NCBI RefSeq assembly: GCF_016924755.1 | Contig: NZ_JAFFJX010000018.1 | Span: forward strand, 48,352-112,351 | Origin: Longitalea arenae | GTDB lineage: Bacteria; Bacteroidota; Bacteroidia; Chitinophagales; Chitinophagaceae | Direction: 5' to 3' | DNA: 64,000 nt | Shown: one piece after another, positions 57,176 to 64,000 of the stretch | Numbering within the stretch: the first letter of the stretch is position 1 | Layout of the letters: each line of letters starts with the position of its first letter | Notes under the pieces: model-generated | Database searches by the model: none | What the model saw: only the letters and a program-made list of their open reading frames with translations | Told to the model about the DNA's origin: nothing | Translations under genes and position numbers: made by a program

Positions 57176-57183
57176 TAGCTTTG
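57176..57183 (+). promoter_or_regulatory. Bacteroidota -7 box for the ECF sigma gene
   Basis: TAGCTTTG is an exact TAnnTTTG, 21 nt upstream of the ATG at 57205. It overlaps the upstream TTG (57181) and so supports the ATG start. Confidence 0.6.
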
Positions 57184-57204
57184 TCCATCCTTTTTAAAAC
57201 AGCC

Positions 57205-58059
57205 ATGGAAATAACCACCGAAGTCCTGGAACTGCGACCTTACCTTTTCAAAATAGCATACAGTATGCTTGGCGAAGTGGAAGAAGCCGAGGATATTGTG
57301 CAGGACGTATATGAAAAATGGATACGTACAGAACATGTGAGAACGCCTAAAGCTTATATGGCCCGCATGACTGTCAATAATTGCATAAAACGCCTCCATG
57401 AGCTGAAACTGATGAGAGAGACCTATACAGGCACATGGCTGCCTGAACCATATATTAGTTTTGAAGCTACCGCTGATATGCCTACAATAGAATATGGCCT
57501 GCTATTCCTCCTTGAAAAGCTTAACCCGGTAGAAAGGGCGGTTTTCATCTTACGCGAAAGCTTTTCAGAGGAGTATAGTTATATAGCAGAGCTGACAGGG
57601 CTTTCCATAGATAACTGCCGCCAAACCTTACATCGTTCCTATGACAAATTGGGCCGTAGTTCGCAGCTCCCGATCGATTCTGCAAAACACAATGACCTGT
57701 TGGAAGCATTTGTTCGATCTGTCGTTAACCAGGACCGCTCTTCATTGGAACAGCTCCTTCGCAGCGATATCGAGCTTTACAGTGATGGAGGTGGCAAACG
57801 AACAACTGCCATTAAACCCATTGTTGGTTTTGATAGAGTTCAAAAATTCCTCTTTGGGGTGATACAGCTGGTGAAAGATCAGGGTGAAGAATATGAGTAC
57901 ATGCCCGTATTTGTAAACGGAGTACCAGCACTGCTGATACTCCGCAGAGACAACCGGGAACTGGATTCCATCCAGTATTTCGAATGGGATAACAACCTTA
58001 TTAGCCGCATGTTACTGGTTCGAAACCCTGACAAGCTAAAGGTGAGAACAGGATCATAA
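57205..58059 (+). CDS. ECF41-type RNA polymerase sigma factor
   Basis: The 284-residue product has sigma region 2 (LRPYLFKIAYSMLGEVEEAEDIVQDVYEKWI, residues 10-40) and region 4 (LNPVERAVFILRESFSEEYSYIAELTGLSIDNCRQTLHRSYDKL). It continues into a C-terminal NTF2/SnoaL-like extension of about 110 residues. All three ECF41 hallmark motifs are visible: WLPEP in the linker (78-82), DGGGK (194-198) and NPDKL near the C-terminus (274-278). The extension controls sigma activity in place of a separate anti-sigma factor. The convergent neighbour is the carboxymuconolactone-decarboxylase partner typical of this group. The two stop ends overlap by 6 nt. Confidence 0.92.
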   Translation: MEITTEVLELRPYLFKIAYSMLGEVEEAEDIVQDVYEKWIRTEHVRTPKAYMARMTVNNCIKRLHELKLMRETYTGTWLPEPYISFEATADMPTIEYGLLFLLEKLNPVERAVFILRESFSEEYSYIAELTGLSIDNCRQTLHRSYDKLGRSSQLPIDSAKHNDLLEAFVRSVVNQDRSSLEQLLRSDIELYSDGGGKRTTAIKPIVGFDRVQKFLFGVIQLVKDQGEEYEYMPVFVNGVPALLILRRDNRELDSIQYFEWDNNLISRMLLVRNPDKLKVRTGS

Positions 58060-58632
58060 GGCTTTTTGCCTTTTTCTCATTTTGGCAATGTCACATAACA
58101 TATCTGAATGCACATTAAGCCCTATGTTGGTAATGTTATAATAAAATTCAGTAGCTGTTATCCAGATGATCTCACATATCGATCGCTCATCATAATATCT
58201 AGCCAGTTCGTCGAATAAGTCTTTTTCCATTTTCCGGTCGCGGGCCAGGCGTGTCACAAAATCCAATAAGACTTTTTCCTTTTTGGTAAAAAGGCTGCTG
58301 GTCTCATAGGCACTCAGCGCATCGAATTTTGCCTGATCCATGGATGATTCTATGGTTTTAGCCCGCCCGATATCGATACAAAAAAGACAGACATTGATCT
58401 CTGCCACTTTTTGCCTCACAAGCATAACTGTTTCGGCTGGTAACTGTAATTTTTTATCCAGCTGGCTGATCTTTCCGGCAAATACAGCAAAGCTAAAGGG
58501 CAACCTATTCACCATTACCTTTAATGGGGTCATTACCTTGCCTATTTTCTTTTTGGAATAGAAATAAAGGAATTTCGCAAGAAAGCCTTTAGGCTTTTCA
58601 ATAGGGGTAAGAAATGGAGTGTCCATATGCAT
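58054..58632 (-). CDS. Carboxymuconolactone decarboxylase/AhpD-like protein (ECF41 partner)
   Basis: The 192-residue product has the all-helical CMD/AhpD fold with the redox pair C82-x-x-C85 (EINVCLFCIDIG). The histidine that usually follows CxxC in AhpD is not present (GRA instead). ECF41 sigma factors are nearly always paired with CMD, oxidoreductase or epimerase (COE) genes, which are their main targets. Here the two genes are convergent. On its upstream side TGTCACA (58671-58677) matches the -35 part of the ECF41 target promoter. Confidence 0.88.
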   Translation of the reverse strand: MHMDTPFLTPIEKPKGFLAKFLYFYSKKKIGKVMTPLKVMVNRLPFSFAVFAGKISQLDKKLQLPAETVMLVRQKVAEINVCLFCIDIGRAKTIESSMDQAKFDALSAYETSSLFTKKEKVLLDFVTRLARDRKMEKDLFDELARYYDERSICEIIWITATEFYYNITNIGLNVHSDMLCDIAKMRKRQKAL

Positions 58633-58670
58633 TTAATTTGTTCTTACCTATGATCCGGGATCATTCGTTT

Positions 58671-58677
58671 TGTGACA
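58671..58677 (-). promoter_or_regulatory. Candidate ECF41 -35 element upstream of the CMD gene
   Basis: The minus strand reads TGTCACA, the -35 motif of known ECF41 promoters (TGTCACA-n16-CGTC). The expected CGTC is not found at 16 nt, where ATCA stands instead. A 15-nt near-palindrome (ATGATCC/GGATCAT) occupies 58649-58663. Confidence 0.5.
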
Positions 58678-58724
58678 AGGCGGGAAGAATAATTTTTAAA
58701 AAATTTTCCGGTTGCTATAAAAAG

Positions 58725-58757
58725 AAAAAAGGCTGTCTTCTCATTGAAAAGACAGCC
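58725..58757 (-). terminator. Terminator of the small lipoprotein gene
   Basis: A perfect 9-bp stem GGCTGTCTT / AAGACAGCC (58731-58739 with 58749-58757) is followed on the minus strand by T6. It lies 55 nt after the stop at 58812. Confidence 0.85.
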
Positions 58758-58811
58758 CTGGCCCCTTGAAGGCATCAGATCCCATAAAACAAGATCAGAT
58801 TAAAATATTTT

Positions 58812-59267
58812 TTAATGCTGGGCCATTCTAATGGCGGTACTGCGCAATTTATAATAGTAATCGTCGATATCCTGGCCACCTTTGAGCGTTAAAGCAGAAC
58901 CATAATGATCTGTAGCATCAGCATAAGTAACACAGGCCCTGTCGTATTTACTGCCCGATGCCCGGGAAGAGAACCAGGCTTGCAGCACGATCTCGTTCTT
59001 GCTTATATAAATGATCTGACCGGTAGAATCGCATTTGATCTTTTGTTTGGTATCCCGTTTACCATTGATCAGTTCTTTGTAGATATTGATCTCCGATGCG
59101 TCGGTAATAGTTTCAGCAAGTGTATCACCGTGATTAAAGAACTTCAGCTGGATCTTATCCACATCCTTTAACAGGTCTGCAAAATATTTTTTGCCTTTGT
59201 TCTTGTGGGTGATGCTGCTACAGGAAACCAATGTTAATAAGGCGAAACCAAGGGAAACTTTTTTCAT
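58812..59267 (-). CDS. Small hypothetical lipoprotein
   Basis: The 151-residue product has a lipobox LVSC (MKKVSLGFALLTLVSCSS). The mature part is polar and probably alpha/beta (KYFADLLKDVDKIQLKFFN, QIIYISKNEIVLQAWFSS) with no recognisable family. The frame is open 16 codons upstream, but the ATG at 59267 starts the signal peptide. It is monocistronic and terminated at 58725-58757. Confidence 0.78.
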   Translation of the reverse strand: MKKVSLGFALLTLVSCSSITHKNKGKKYFADLLKDVDKIQLKFFNHGDTLAETITDASEINIYKELINGKRDTKQKIKCDSTGQIIYISKNEIVLQAWFSSRASGSKYDRACVTYADATDHYGSALTLKGGQDIDDYYYKLRSTAIRMAQH

Positions 59268-59366
59268 ATAATTACTTTTACAGTGCGGCACTGCTGACGC
59301 CCGCATACAAATCAATCGCCCGGTTCAATGTACATCGCCGGGGATTCAGCAAAGGATATACCATAT

Positions 59367-60206
59367 TTAACCCGGTTGCAAAAAGATCTCTTTTTCACGG
59401 GTATTTACGTTCTTCAATTGTTTGTAAATATCCAAAAAAGTATTTACCGCCGCTTTGCCGTCGGGTCCTAATTGCAGGGAATAGTTATTCACATACAGAT
59501 CGATATGTTGCCGCATTACATGTTCGCTCATTTCCTGTGAATGTTGTTGTACATAATCGGTTATCTGCGGGTAATTTTTGAATGCGTATTCAAGGCTCCG
59601 TTTAATAAGGGTATCTACTTTTTGTTGCAGGGCCCTGTCAATACTTTTCTTTATTACGATGCCGCCGAGCGGAATGGGGTTACCGGTTTGTTGTTCCCAG
59701 TATTCGCCCAGGTCAACCAGTTTATGCAATCCCCTTTGTTGATAGGTGAAACGGTTCTCATGAATGATAACACCGGCATCTACCTGTTCATTCAACACGG
59801 CATCTTCAATGGCAGAGAAGATCATGAATTTCTTCTTCGTAGCCTGGGGATAAGCCAGCGAGAATAACATGTGTGCAGTAGTGTGTTCTCCCGGAATGGC
59901 AATGGTCATATCATTTACCGCTTTGGCATCAGCACCTGCCTGTTTCGTTATTAACAAGGGACCTACGCCTTTTCCCAGGGCGCCACCCGCATTCAAAACG
60001 ATATATTTATCGAGCAACAATGGCAATACGCCATAACTGATCTTGGTTATATCGAGCCGGCCCTGCAATGCCCATTCGTTCAGCGTTTGCACGTCTTCCA
60101 GCACGGGTTCCACGGTTAAACCTTCCGTATCGATTTTATTATTTACCAGCGCATCAAAGATGAAAGTGTCATTGGGGCAGGGGGAGAATCCTAACGTTAG
60201 CGTCAT
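59367..60206 (-). CDS. mqnD: 1,4-dihydroxy-6-naphthoate synthase (futalosine pathway)
   Basis: The 279-residue product matches MqnD, which converts cyclic de-hypoxanthine futalosine to 1,4-dihydroxy-6-naphthoate for menaquinone. The family start TLGFSPCPNDTFIFDAL, the EDVQTLNEWAL segment, ITKISYGVLP, IPGEHTTAHML and the catalytic-lobe histidine in DAGVIIHENRFTY are visible. The frame runs 36 codons further upstream through a repeat-derived stretch (QLVTCKLLLEV), so MTLTLGFSPCPND at 60206 is the start. mqnB lies directly upstream. Confidence 0.93.
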   Translation of the reverse strand: MTLTLGFSPCPNDTFIFDALVNNKIDTEGLTVEPVLEDVQTLNEWALQGRLDITKISYGVLPLLLDKYIVLNAGGALGKGVGPLLITKQAGADAKAVNDMTIAIPGEHTTAHMLFSLAYPQATKKKFMIFSAIEDAVLNEQVDAGVIIHENRFTYQQRGLHKLVDLGEYWEQQTGNPIPLGGIVIKKSIDRALQQKVDTLIKRSLEYAFKNYPQITDYVQQHSQEMSEHVMRQHIDLYVNNYSLQLGPDGKAAVNTFLDIYKQLKNVNTREKEIFLQPG

Positions 60207-60245
60207 TGGTTTTAAATTCTTTGTTTGTACTTCTAACAATAATTT

Positions 60246-60312
60246 ACAGGTTACAAGTTGCAGGTTACAGGTTTGTTTTTCCTTGCAACCTGAAACCTGG
60301 AACATGCAACGC
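60246..60312. repeat. GGTTACA heptamers with inverted copy between mqnB and mqnD
   Basis: GGTTACA, AGTTGCA, GGTTACA, GG (60249-60271) and TGCAACC, TGAAACC, TGGAACA, TGCAACG (60284-60311) are complementary word sets and form a hairpin. The upstream frame of mqnD passes through them. Confidence 0.8.
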
Positions 60313-60333
60313 ATTTTTATATACCATCATGTT

Positions 60334-60987
60334 CTACAATTCACCAGACACCATTTTTATCAACTTTTCATTCAATAACTGGATCGCTTCCTTCATCTTC
60401 CATTTCGATTTATCGCGTTCGCCCACAAAATTCGATACGGCGCGCAATTGTAAATATGGGATTTTTTCCATCAGTGCTATATAATGAAAAGCAGCGCCTT
60501 CCATGGATTCAACAACCGGCTGATACTTTTGTTGCAGCTGCTGAATGCGAACCGGGCGTGTACTGATCTCGCTGATGGTAACCGCTTTTACCAGGGGCAG
60601 GTTGAACCGTTGCAGTAATTCAAGATGTTCATTCACCAGGCTTTTGCCCGTATAGGGATCGCTGATTTGCGGAAGCCCCATATCGAACACATCTTTAAAC
60701 TCATCATTCTCTTCTACGCCCAGATCGCCGGTCACTTCTTCCTGCACTAGCACAAGACTGCCGGGCGGGTATTTGTCGGAAAAACTGCCTCCTACGCCTG
60801 CCTGGATAAGCAGATCAGGACGCTTTTTGCCGATCGTTTTGGTGAGCCAGTAAGCGGTGCTCATACTGCCGATGCCGGTGATCAGCAACTCGAACTTATT
60901 ATTGCCGATCAGTAAATTCTGGTCGGCCAGATAATTGATCGTGGGCTGAATTTCAAGATTGGTAGCGGCTATTAATAGAATCTCCAT
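60334..60987 (-). CDS. mqnB: Futalosine hydrolase
   Basis: The 217-residue product is a nucleoside-phosphorylase-fold hydrolase that removes hypoxanthine from futalosine. It has the family core LITGIGSMSTAYWLT, DLLIQAGVGGSF, SLVLVQEEVTGDLGVEE and the nucleoside-binding ESMEGAAFHYIAL. RAVSNFVGERDKSKW is typical of MqnB. It is next to mqnD on the same strand, 127 nt apart, so the two form a menaquinone pair. An exact -7 box ends 4 nt before the ATG. Confidence 0.93.
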   Translation of the reverse strand: MEILLIAATNLEIQPTINYLADQNLLIGNNKFELLITGIGSMSTAYWLTKTIGKKRPDLLIQAGVGGSFSDKYPPGSLVLVQEEVTGDLGVEENDEFKDVFDMGLPQISDPYTGKSLVNEHLELLQRFNLPLVKAVTISEISTRPVRIQQLQQKYQPVVESMEGAAFHYIALMEKIPYLQLRAVSNFVGERDKSKWKMKEAIQLLNEKLIKMVSGEL

Positions 60988-60991
60988 ACTG

Positions 60992-60999
60992 CAAAGCTA
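60992..60999 (-). promoter_or_regulatory. -7 box abutting the mqnB start codon
   Basis: The minus strand reads TAGCTTTG, an exact TAnnTTTG, with only 4 nt (CAGT) before the ATG. This leaves no room for a leader. Confidence 0.65.
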
Positions 61000-61087
61000 A
61001 GGGCCTGATCGCAAATAGAATATCCCGGTTTGAGACGGATTAATCCGGCCTTGTCGGGATGGGTACCACTATAAACCGCAGATATAT

Positions 61088-61095
61088 TACCTTTG
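61088..61095 (+). promoter_or_regulatory. Bacteroidota -7 box for the first QueD-like gene
   Basis: TACCTTTG is an exact match, 21 nt before the ATG at 61117. The longer TTG start at 61093 would lie inside it. Confidence 0.7.
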
Positions 61096-61116
61096 CGGCA
61101 AATTTTCAGGACAACA

Positions 61117-61527
61117 ATGGTGTATCTGACTCGTGTTGAACATTTTAATGCGGCCCATAAACTGTATAACCCCCAGTGGAGCAAGGAGCAGAACGAGATC
61201 GTTTTTGGCAAATGCGCCAATGAGAACTGGCATGGTCATAATTACGAATTGTATGTTACCGTAAAAGGCCGGCCCAGTGCCGACACCGGGTTTGTATGTG
61301 ATGTAAAGGAACTGAGCCGGATCATCAATACATATGTTATTGAACAATTGGATCACAAGAACCTGAATGTGGATGTGCCATTCATGAAGGATCAGCTTTG
61401 TTCAACCGAAAACCTGGCTATTGCCATCTGGCGACAGCTTCAACCTAATTTACCAGCCGGGGTGCAATTACATGGCATCAAACTCTATGAAACACCCCGC
61501 ATTTTTGTAGAGTATTTTGGCGAATAG
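61117..61527 (+). CDS. queD: 6-carboxytetrahydropterin / 6-pyruvoyl-tetrahydropterin synthase family protein, copy 1
   Basis: The 136-residue product has the T-fold PTPS/QueD signature: zinc histidines H14 (FNAAHKLYN), H39 and H41 (WHGHNYEL), and catalytic Cys33 (FGKCANEN). DHKNLN and the C-terminal Glu in ETPRIFVEYF are also present. QueD acts on 7,8-dihydroneopterin triphosphate made by FolE, encoded just downstream, toward queuosine. A biopterin role cannot be excluded. A paralog follows after 79 nt. Confidence 0.9.
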   Translation: MVYLTRVEHFNAAHKLYNPQWSKEQNEIVFGKCANENWHGHNYELYVTVKGRPSADTGFVCDVKELSRIINTYVIEQLDHKNLNVDVPFMKDQLCSTENLAIAIWRQLQPNLPAGVQLHGIKLYETPRIFVEYFGE

Positions 61528-61606
61528 CCGTTAAATACCCCGAACAATCACAACACCAACCTGTTATAATTGGTGCTTTAGGCGTTAACACTTGTATTTT
61601 AATAAC

Positions 61607-62020
61607 ATGAGCAAGAAAGTAGCTGTTTACCGAAAGGAACATTTTAATGCGGCTCACCGCTTATATAATCCTGCCTGGGATATGGCTAAGAACGATGCCG
61701 TGTTTGGAAAATGCAATAATCCCAGTTTCCATGGGCATAACTATGAATTAATAGTAAAGGTGACCGGTGTACCTGATCCGGAAACAGGTTATGTGATGGA
61801 CTTGAAACTATTAAGCGACCTCATCAGGGATCATGTGCTGGAAAAATTTGATCATAAGAACCTTAACCTGGATACGGAATATTTTAAAACGCTGAACCCA
61901 ACGGCAGAAAATATTTGCCTGGTGATCTATGATCTCTTGCGTGAAAAGATTGATCCGCAGCTCGACCTGCAGGTACGATTGTATGAAACTGAAAGAAATT
62001 TTGTGGAGTATCCGGCATAG
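61607..62020 (+). CDS. 6-carboxytetrahydropterin / 6-pyruvoyl-tetrahydropterin synthase family protein, copy 2
   Basis: The 137-residue paralog has the same sites: H17 (FNAAHRLYN), C36 (FGKCNNPS), H42 and H44 (FHGHNYEL), DHKNLNLD and ETERNFVEY. The two copies differ enough to suggest old duplication and perhaps different products (QueD in one, PTPS-like in the other). A start at 61592 would add five residues; ATG 61607 (MSKKVAVYRKEHFNA) matches the first copy. folE follows after 76 nt. A 6-bp CACCAA/TTGGTG hairpin separates the copies. Confidence 0.88.
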   Translation: MSKKVAVYRKEHFNAAHRLYNPAWDMAKNDAVFGKCNNPSFHGHNYELIVKVTGVPDPETGYVMDLKLLSDLIRDHVLEKFDHKNLNLDTEYFKTLNPTAENICLVIYDLLREKIDPQLDLQVRLYETERNFVEYPA

Positions 62021-62096
62021 CAGCAACCCATCATTCTCAGCTATCGTTACACGTTGCATACTTCAGCATTAAGATATATAAACTAAATCAACGGAA

Positions 62097-62693
62097 ATGG
62101 CCTACAAAAAAATTGATCACTACAACGATAAAATCATGCCGGAGCTAATACACCATTACCGCGAAACACTGTCGTTGCTGGGGGAAGATCCTGAAAGGGA
62201 AGGTTTGGTGAAAACACCGGAAAGGGTGGCGAAAGCGATGCAATTCATGATGCAAGGTTATGAAATGGATGCAAGGGCCATTTTAAATTCAGCCAAGTTC
62301 AAGGAAAGTGTAAGTGAAATGATCCTGGTGAAAGATATTGAACTGTACAGCCTGTGCGAGCATCATATTCTTCCTTTTTTCGGAAAAGCGCATATAGCTT
62401 ATATTCCTAATGGATATATTACAGGCCTTAGTAAACTTGCCCGGGTGGTGGATGTATATGCCCGGCGCTTACAGGTACAGGAACGGCTGACTACACAAAT
62501 CCTCGATGCCATAAAAGAAACCCTGCAACCCCTGGGCGTAGCAGTGGTCATTGAAGCATCCCACCTTTGTATGATGATGCGGGGTGTGCAAAAACAAAAT
62601 TCGGTGACCACAACATCGGCTTTCTGGGGCGAATTCGAGAAAAACGAAACGCGCAGTGAATTTACCAAATTAATTTCCAGCAAATTACATTAA
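62097..62693 (+). CDS. folE: GTP cyclohydrolase I
   Basis: The 198-residue enzyme opens the GTP ring to form dihydroneopterin triphosphate, the precursor for folate, queuosine and biopterin. Signatures are [18 protein letters not shown], the zinc site LCEHHILPF (Cys and His) with Cys in HLCMMMRG, and [22 protein letters not shown]. Length is normal. It lies behind two QueD/PTPS paralogs on the same strand, so the three probably form a pterin cluster. Confidence 0.95.
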   Translation: MAYKKIDHYNDKIMPELIHHYRETLSLLGEDPEREGLVKTPERVAKAMQFMMQGYEMDARAILNSAKFKESVSEMILVKDIELYSLCEHHILPFFGKAHIAYIPNGYITGLSKLARVVDVYARRLQVQERLTTQILDAIKETLQPLGVAVVIEASHLCMMMRGVQKQNSVTTTSAFWGEFEKNETRSEFTKLISSKLH

Positions 62694-62922
62694 CGAATAC
62701 GGAAGGCCGGAGGCTAAATTGGGCTGGAAAACGGAAGCCGGATGTGAGAAGACCTTGATGTATTACCTCACTTCAGACTTTAGATCTCAGCCATCGAACT
62801 TTGATATCGAATTTCAAACTGCTGATTTCAGATCTCAGAATCTTGACCTCAGACTTCCTACTTCTTTTTTGGATAGTTAAAACCTTTGTGGCATTTTTGT
62901 TTTTTAAACCCCTTTTTACATT
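62694..62922. repeat. Mixed repeat words between folE and fabD
   Basis: CGGAAGGCCGGAGGC and ACGGAAGCCGGATG words (62700-62745) match those inside the helicase gene. CTTCAGACTTTAGATCTCAG-type words follow to about 62870, with partly inverted copies. Near 62883-62890 AACCTTTG is one mismatch from the -7 box and may serve fabD. No gene is supported. Confidence 0.6.
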
Positions 62923-63813
62923 ATGACACATGCTTTTGTGTTCCCCGGCCAGGGTTCTCAGTTTCCGGGGATGGGAAAAGAACACTATGAAAACAGCGCT
63001 TTTGCAAAAAGATTATTTGAACAGGCAAATGAGATCGTGGGGTTTCGTATTTCGGACATCATGTTTAACGGCACTGAAGAAGATCTGAAGCAGACCAGGG
63101 TAACCCAGCCCGCCATTTTTCTTCATTCCGTTATTGCCTTTAAAAGTATTGATAATGCACGACCTGAAATGGTTGCCGGGCATTCACTGGGTGAGTTTTC
63201 GGCTTTAGTGGCCAACGGTGTATTGAGTTTTGAAGATGGATTAAAACTGGTAAGCGTACGGGCGCAGGCCATGCAAAAAGCCTGCGAGACCAATCCTTCT
63301 ACCATGGCAGCCGTATTAGGCCTCGATGATGCCAAAGTAGAAGAGATCTGTGCCCAGGTACAGGCAGAGACCAATGAAGTGGTAGTTCCGGCTAATTATA
63401 ATTGTCCGGGCCAGCTCGTGATCAGCGGTACCATTAAAGGCATTGAAGTGGCAATTGAGCGGCTGAAAGCAGCTGGCGCCAAACGGGCACTGGTATTACC
63501 GGTGAGCGGCGCATTCCACTCCCCCTTAATGGAGCCTGCCAAAGCTGAATTGTCGAAGGCGATAGAGGCCATTACATTCTATCATCCCAATTGCCCTGTT
63601 TATCAAAACGTTGTGGCAAAAGCCGTTGGCAATAAAGAAGATATTAAACAAAATCTCATCGATCAGCTCACAAGTGCTGTTAAATGGACCCAAAGCATCA
63701 AGACCATGATCACTGATGGCGGCACCCATTTTACAGAATGCGGTCCGGGTAAAGTGTTACAGGGGCTGATAGGCAAGATCGACAAAAAAGTAACTACTGA
63801 TGGCGTTAGTTAA
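62923..63813 (+). CDS. fabD: Malonyl-CoA:ACP transacylase
   Basis: The 296-residue enzyme loads malonyl groups on ACP for fatty-acid synthesis. The start FVFPGQGSQFPGMGKE, the nucleophile Ser88 in GHSLGE, the conserved RAQAMQKAC (Arg), the active-site His in SGAFHSPLM (about 198) and the terminal ECGPGKVLQGLI are all present. ATG 62923 gives the standard start. A hairpin follows at 63822-63855. Confidence 0.95.
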   Translation: MTHAFVFPGQGSQFPGMGKEHYENSAFAKRLFEQANEIVGFRISDIMFNGTEEDLKQTRVTQPAIFLHSVIAFKSIDNARPEMVAGHSLGEFSALVANGVLSFEDGLKLVSVRAQAMQKACETNPSTMAAVLGLDDAKVEEICAQVQAETNEVVVPANYNCPGQLVISGTIKGIEVAIERLKAAGAKRALVLPVSGAFHSPLMEPAKAELSKAIEAITFYHPNCPVYQNVVAKAVGNKEDIKQNLIDQLTSAVKWTQSIKTMITDGGTHFTECGPGKVLQGLIGKIDKKVTTDGVS

Positions 63814-63821
63814 AAGAGGCT

Positions 63822-63855
63822 GCCAGGCATAAAGGCAACAAGTAAACTGCCTGGC
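63822..63855 (+). terminator. Hairpin after fabD
   Basis: A perfect 8-bp stem GCCAGGCA / TGCCTGGC (63822-63829 with 63848-63855) closes an 18-nt loop, 9 nt after the fabD stop. No T-run follows. A group II intron begins about 20 nt further. Confidence 0.5.
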
Positions 63856-63874
63856 TGATCGTAACCCACAAGCT

Positions 63875-64000
63875 ATCGAGTAGGAAGTAAGGGATTACTT
63901 CCCTTACTGTCCTCTCACACCACCGTACGTGCCGTTCGGCATACGGCGGTTCATTAAACATAAACAGTTTTAGGAAGGCTTTACAATGTCTGTTAGACTA
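63875..64000 (-). mobile_element. Edge of a probable group II intron (continues beyond the window)
   Basis: On the minus strand the sequence carries GAACCGCCGTATGCC then CGAACGGCACGTACGGTGGT and GTGAGAGG, a hairpin and context typical of bacterial group II introns next to the maturase gene. The hairpin is 63923-63946 (CCGTA + TGCC paired with GGCA + TACGG, with a 2-nt bulge). A 9-bp stem (AGTAAGGGA/TCCCTTACT, 63886-63908) and CTACTCGAT (63875-63883) follow toward the 3' end. The reverse-transcriptase gene would lie outside this window. Confidence 0.6.

Noticed and set aside
57181..57204. TTG start for the ECF sigma gene
   Set aside because: It lies inside the -7 box at 57176-57183, so it could not be on the mRNA.

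Overview
The window reads as chromosomal DNA of a Bacteroidota bacterium, most likely family Chitinophagaceae (Niastella/Chitinophaga-like; the family is an inference). Supporting signs are two secreted proteins with C-terminal type IX secretion (T9SS) sorting domains, exact Bacteroidota-type -7 boxes (TAnnTTTG) upstream of many genes, little sign of Shine-Dalgarno sequences, the futalosine menaquinone pathway (mqnD, mqnB), many lipoproteins, and tandem DUF2807 proteins. I count 42 protein genes. I see no rRNA, no convincing tRNA and no CRISPR array.

Layout. 1-5 kb: rpsT, then sucA-sucB (2-oxoglutarate dehydrogenase E1 and E2). 5-14 kb: an RsmB/Fmu-type RNA methyltransferase, a T9SS-exported subtilase, a lipoprotein, mnmA, a large secreted M14 carboxypeptidase-like protein and ssb. 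14-24 kb: a secreted protein with an L,D-transpeptidase-like motif, a Tat-exported Gfo/Idh/MocA oxidoreductase, an Ldh-family dehydrogenase, lysC, a lipoprotein esterase, a small lipoprotein and queA. 24-40 kb: a 1297-residue TraB/GumN-type protein, a DUF1415 protein, a fused oligopeptide-ABC ATPase, an alpha-2-macroglobulin lipoprotein divergent from penicillin-binding protein 1C, and two equal-length DUF2807 lipoproteins. 40-53 kb: guaA, a periplasmic-binding protein, and the DNA-repair set of MBL exonuclease, ATP-dependent ligase and DEXH helicase, with a diheme cytochrome and a T9SS protein lying between ligase and helicase. 53-64 kb: an orphan NarL-type response regulator, a class IV aminotransferase, a photolyase, an ECF41 sigma factor with its carboxymuconolactone-decarboxylase partner, mqnD/mqnB, two QueD/PTPS paralogs plus folE, fabD, and the edge of a probable group II intron running off the right end.

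The most unusual property is between the genes. A large share of the intergenic gaps hold a degenerate tandem array of short words with a period of 7 or 8 nt. The word differs from place to place (CCRGTTR, GCTRATKT, CAATGGG, GTTTATG, GATTTWGA, AGTTATTC, ATTATCAC, TYTTTGCC and others). Many arrays begin at the stop codon, are repeated in inverted form to give long hairpins, and in several places extend into reading frames. They resemble in style the heptanucleotide STRR repeats known from cyanobacteria. I know of no described function for them here.

Other points to look at are -7 boxes that abut start codons (candidate leaderless mRNAs), a photolyase whose conserved N-terminus lies upstream of any ATG/GTG/TTG, a folded queA leader, and a 0.94-kb gap with two perfect DnaA boxes.
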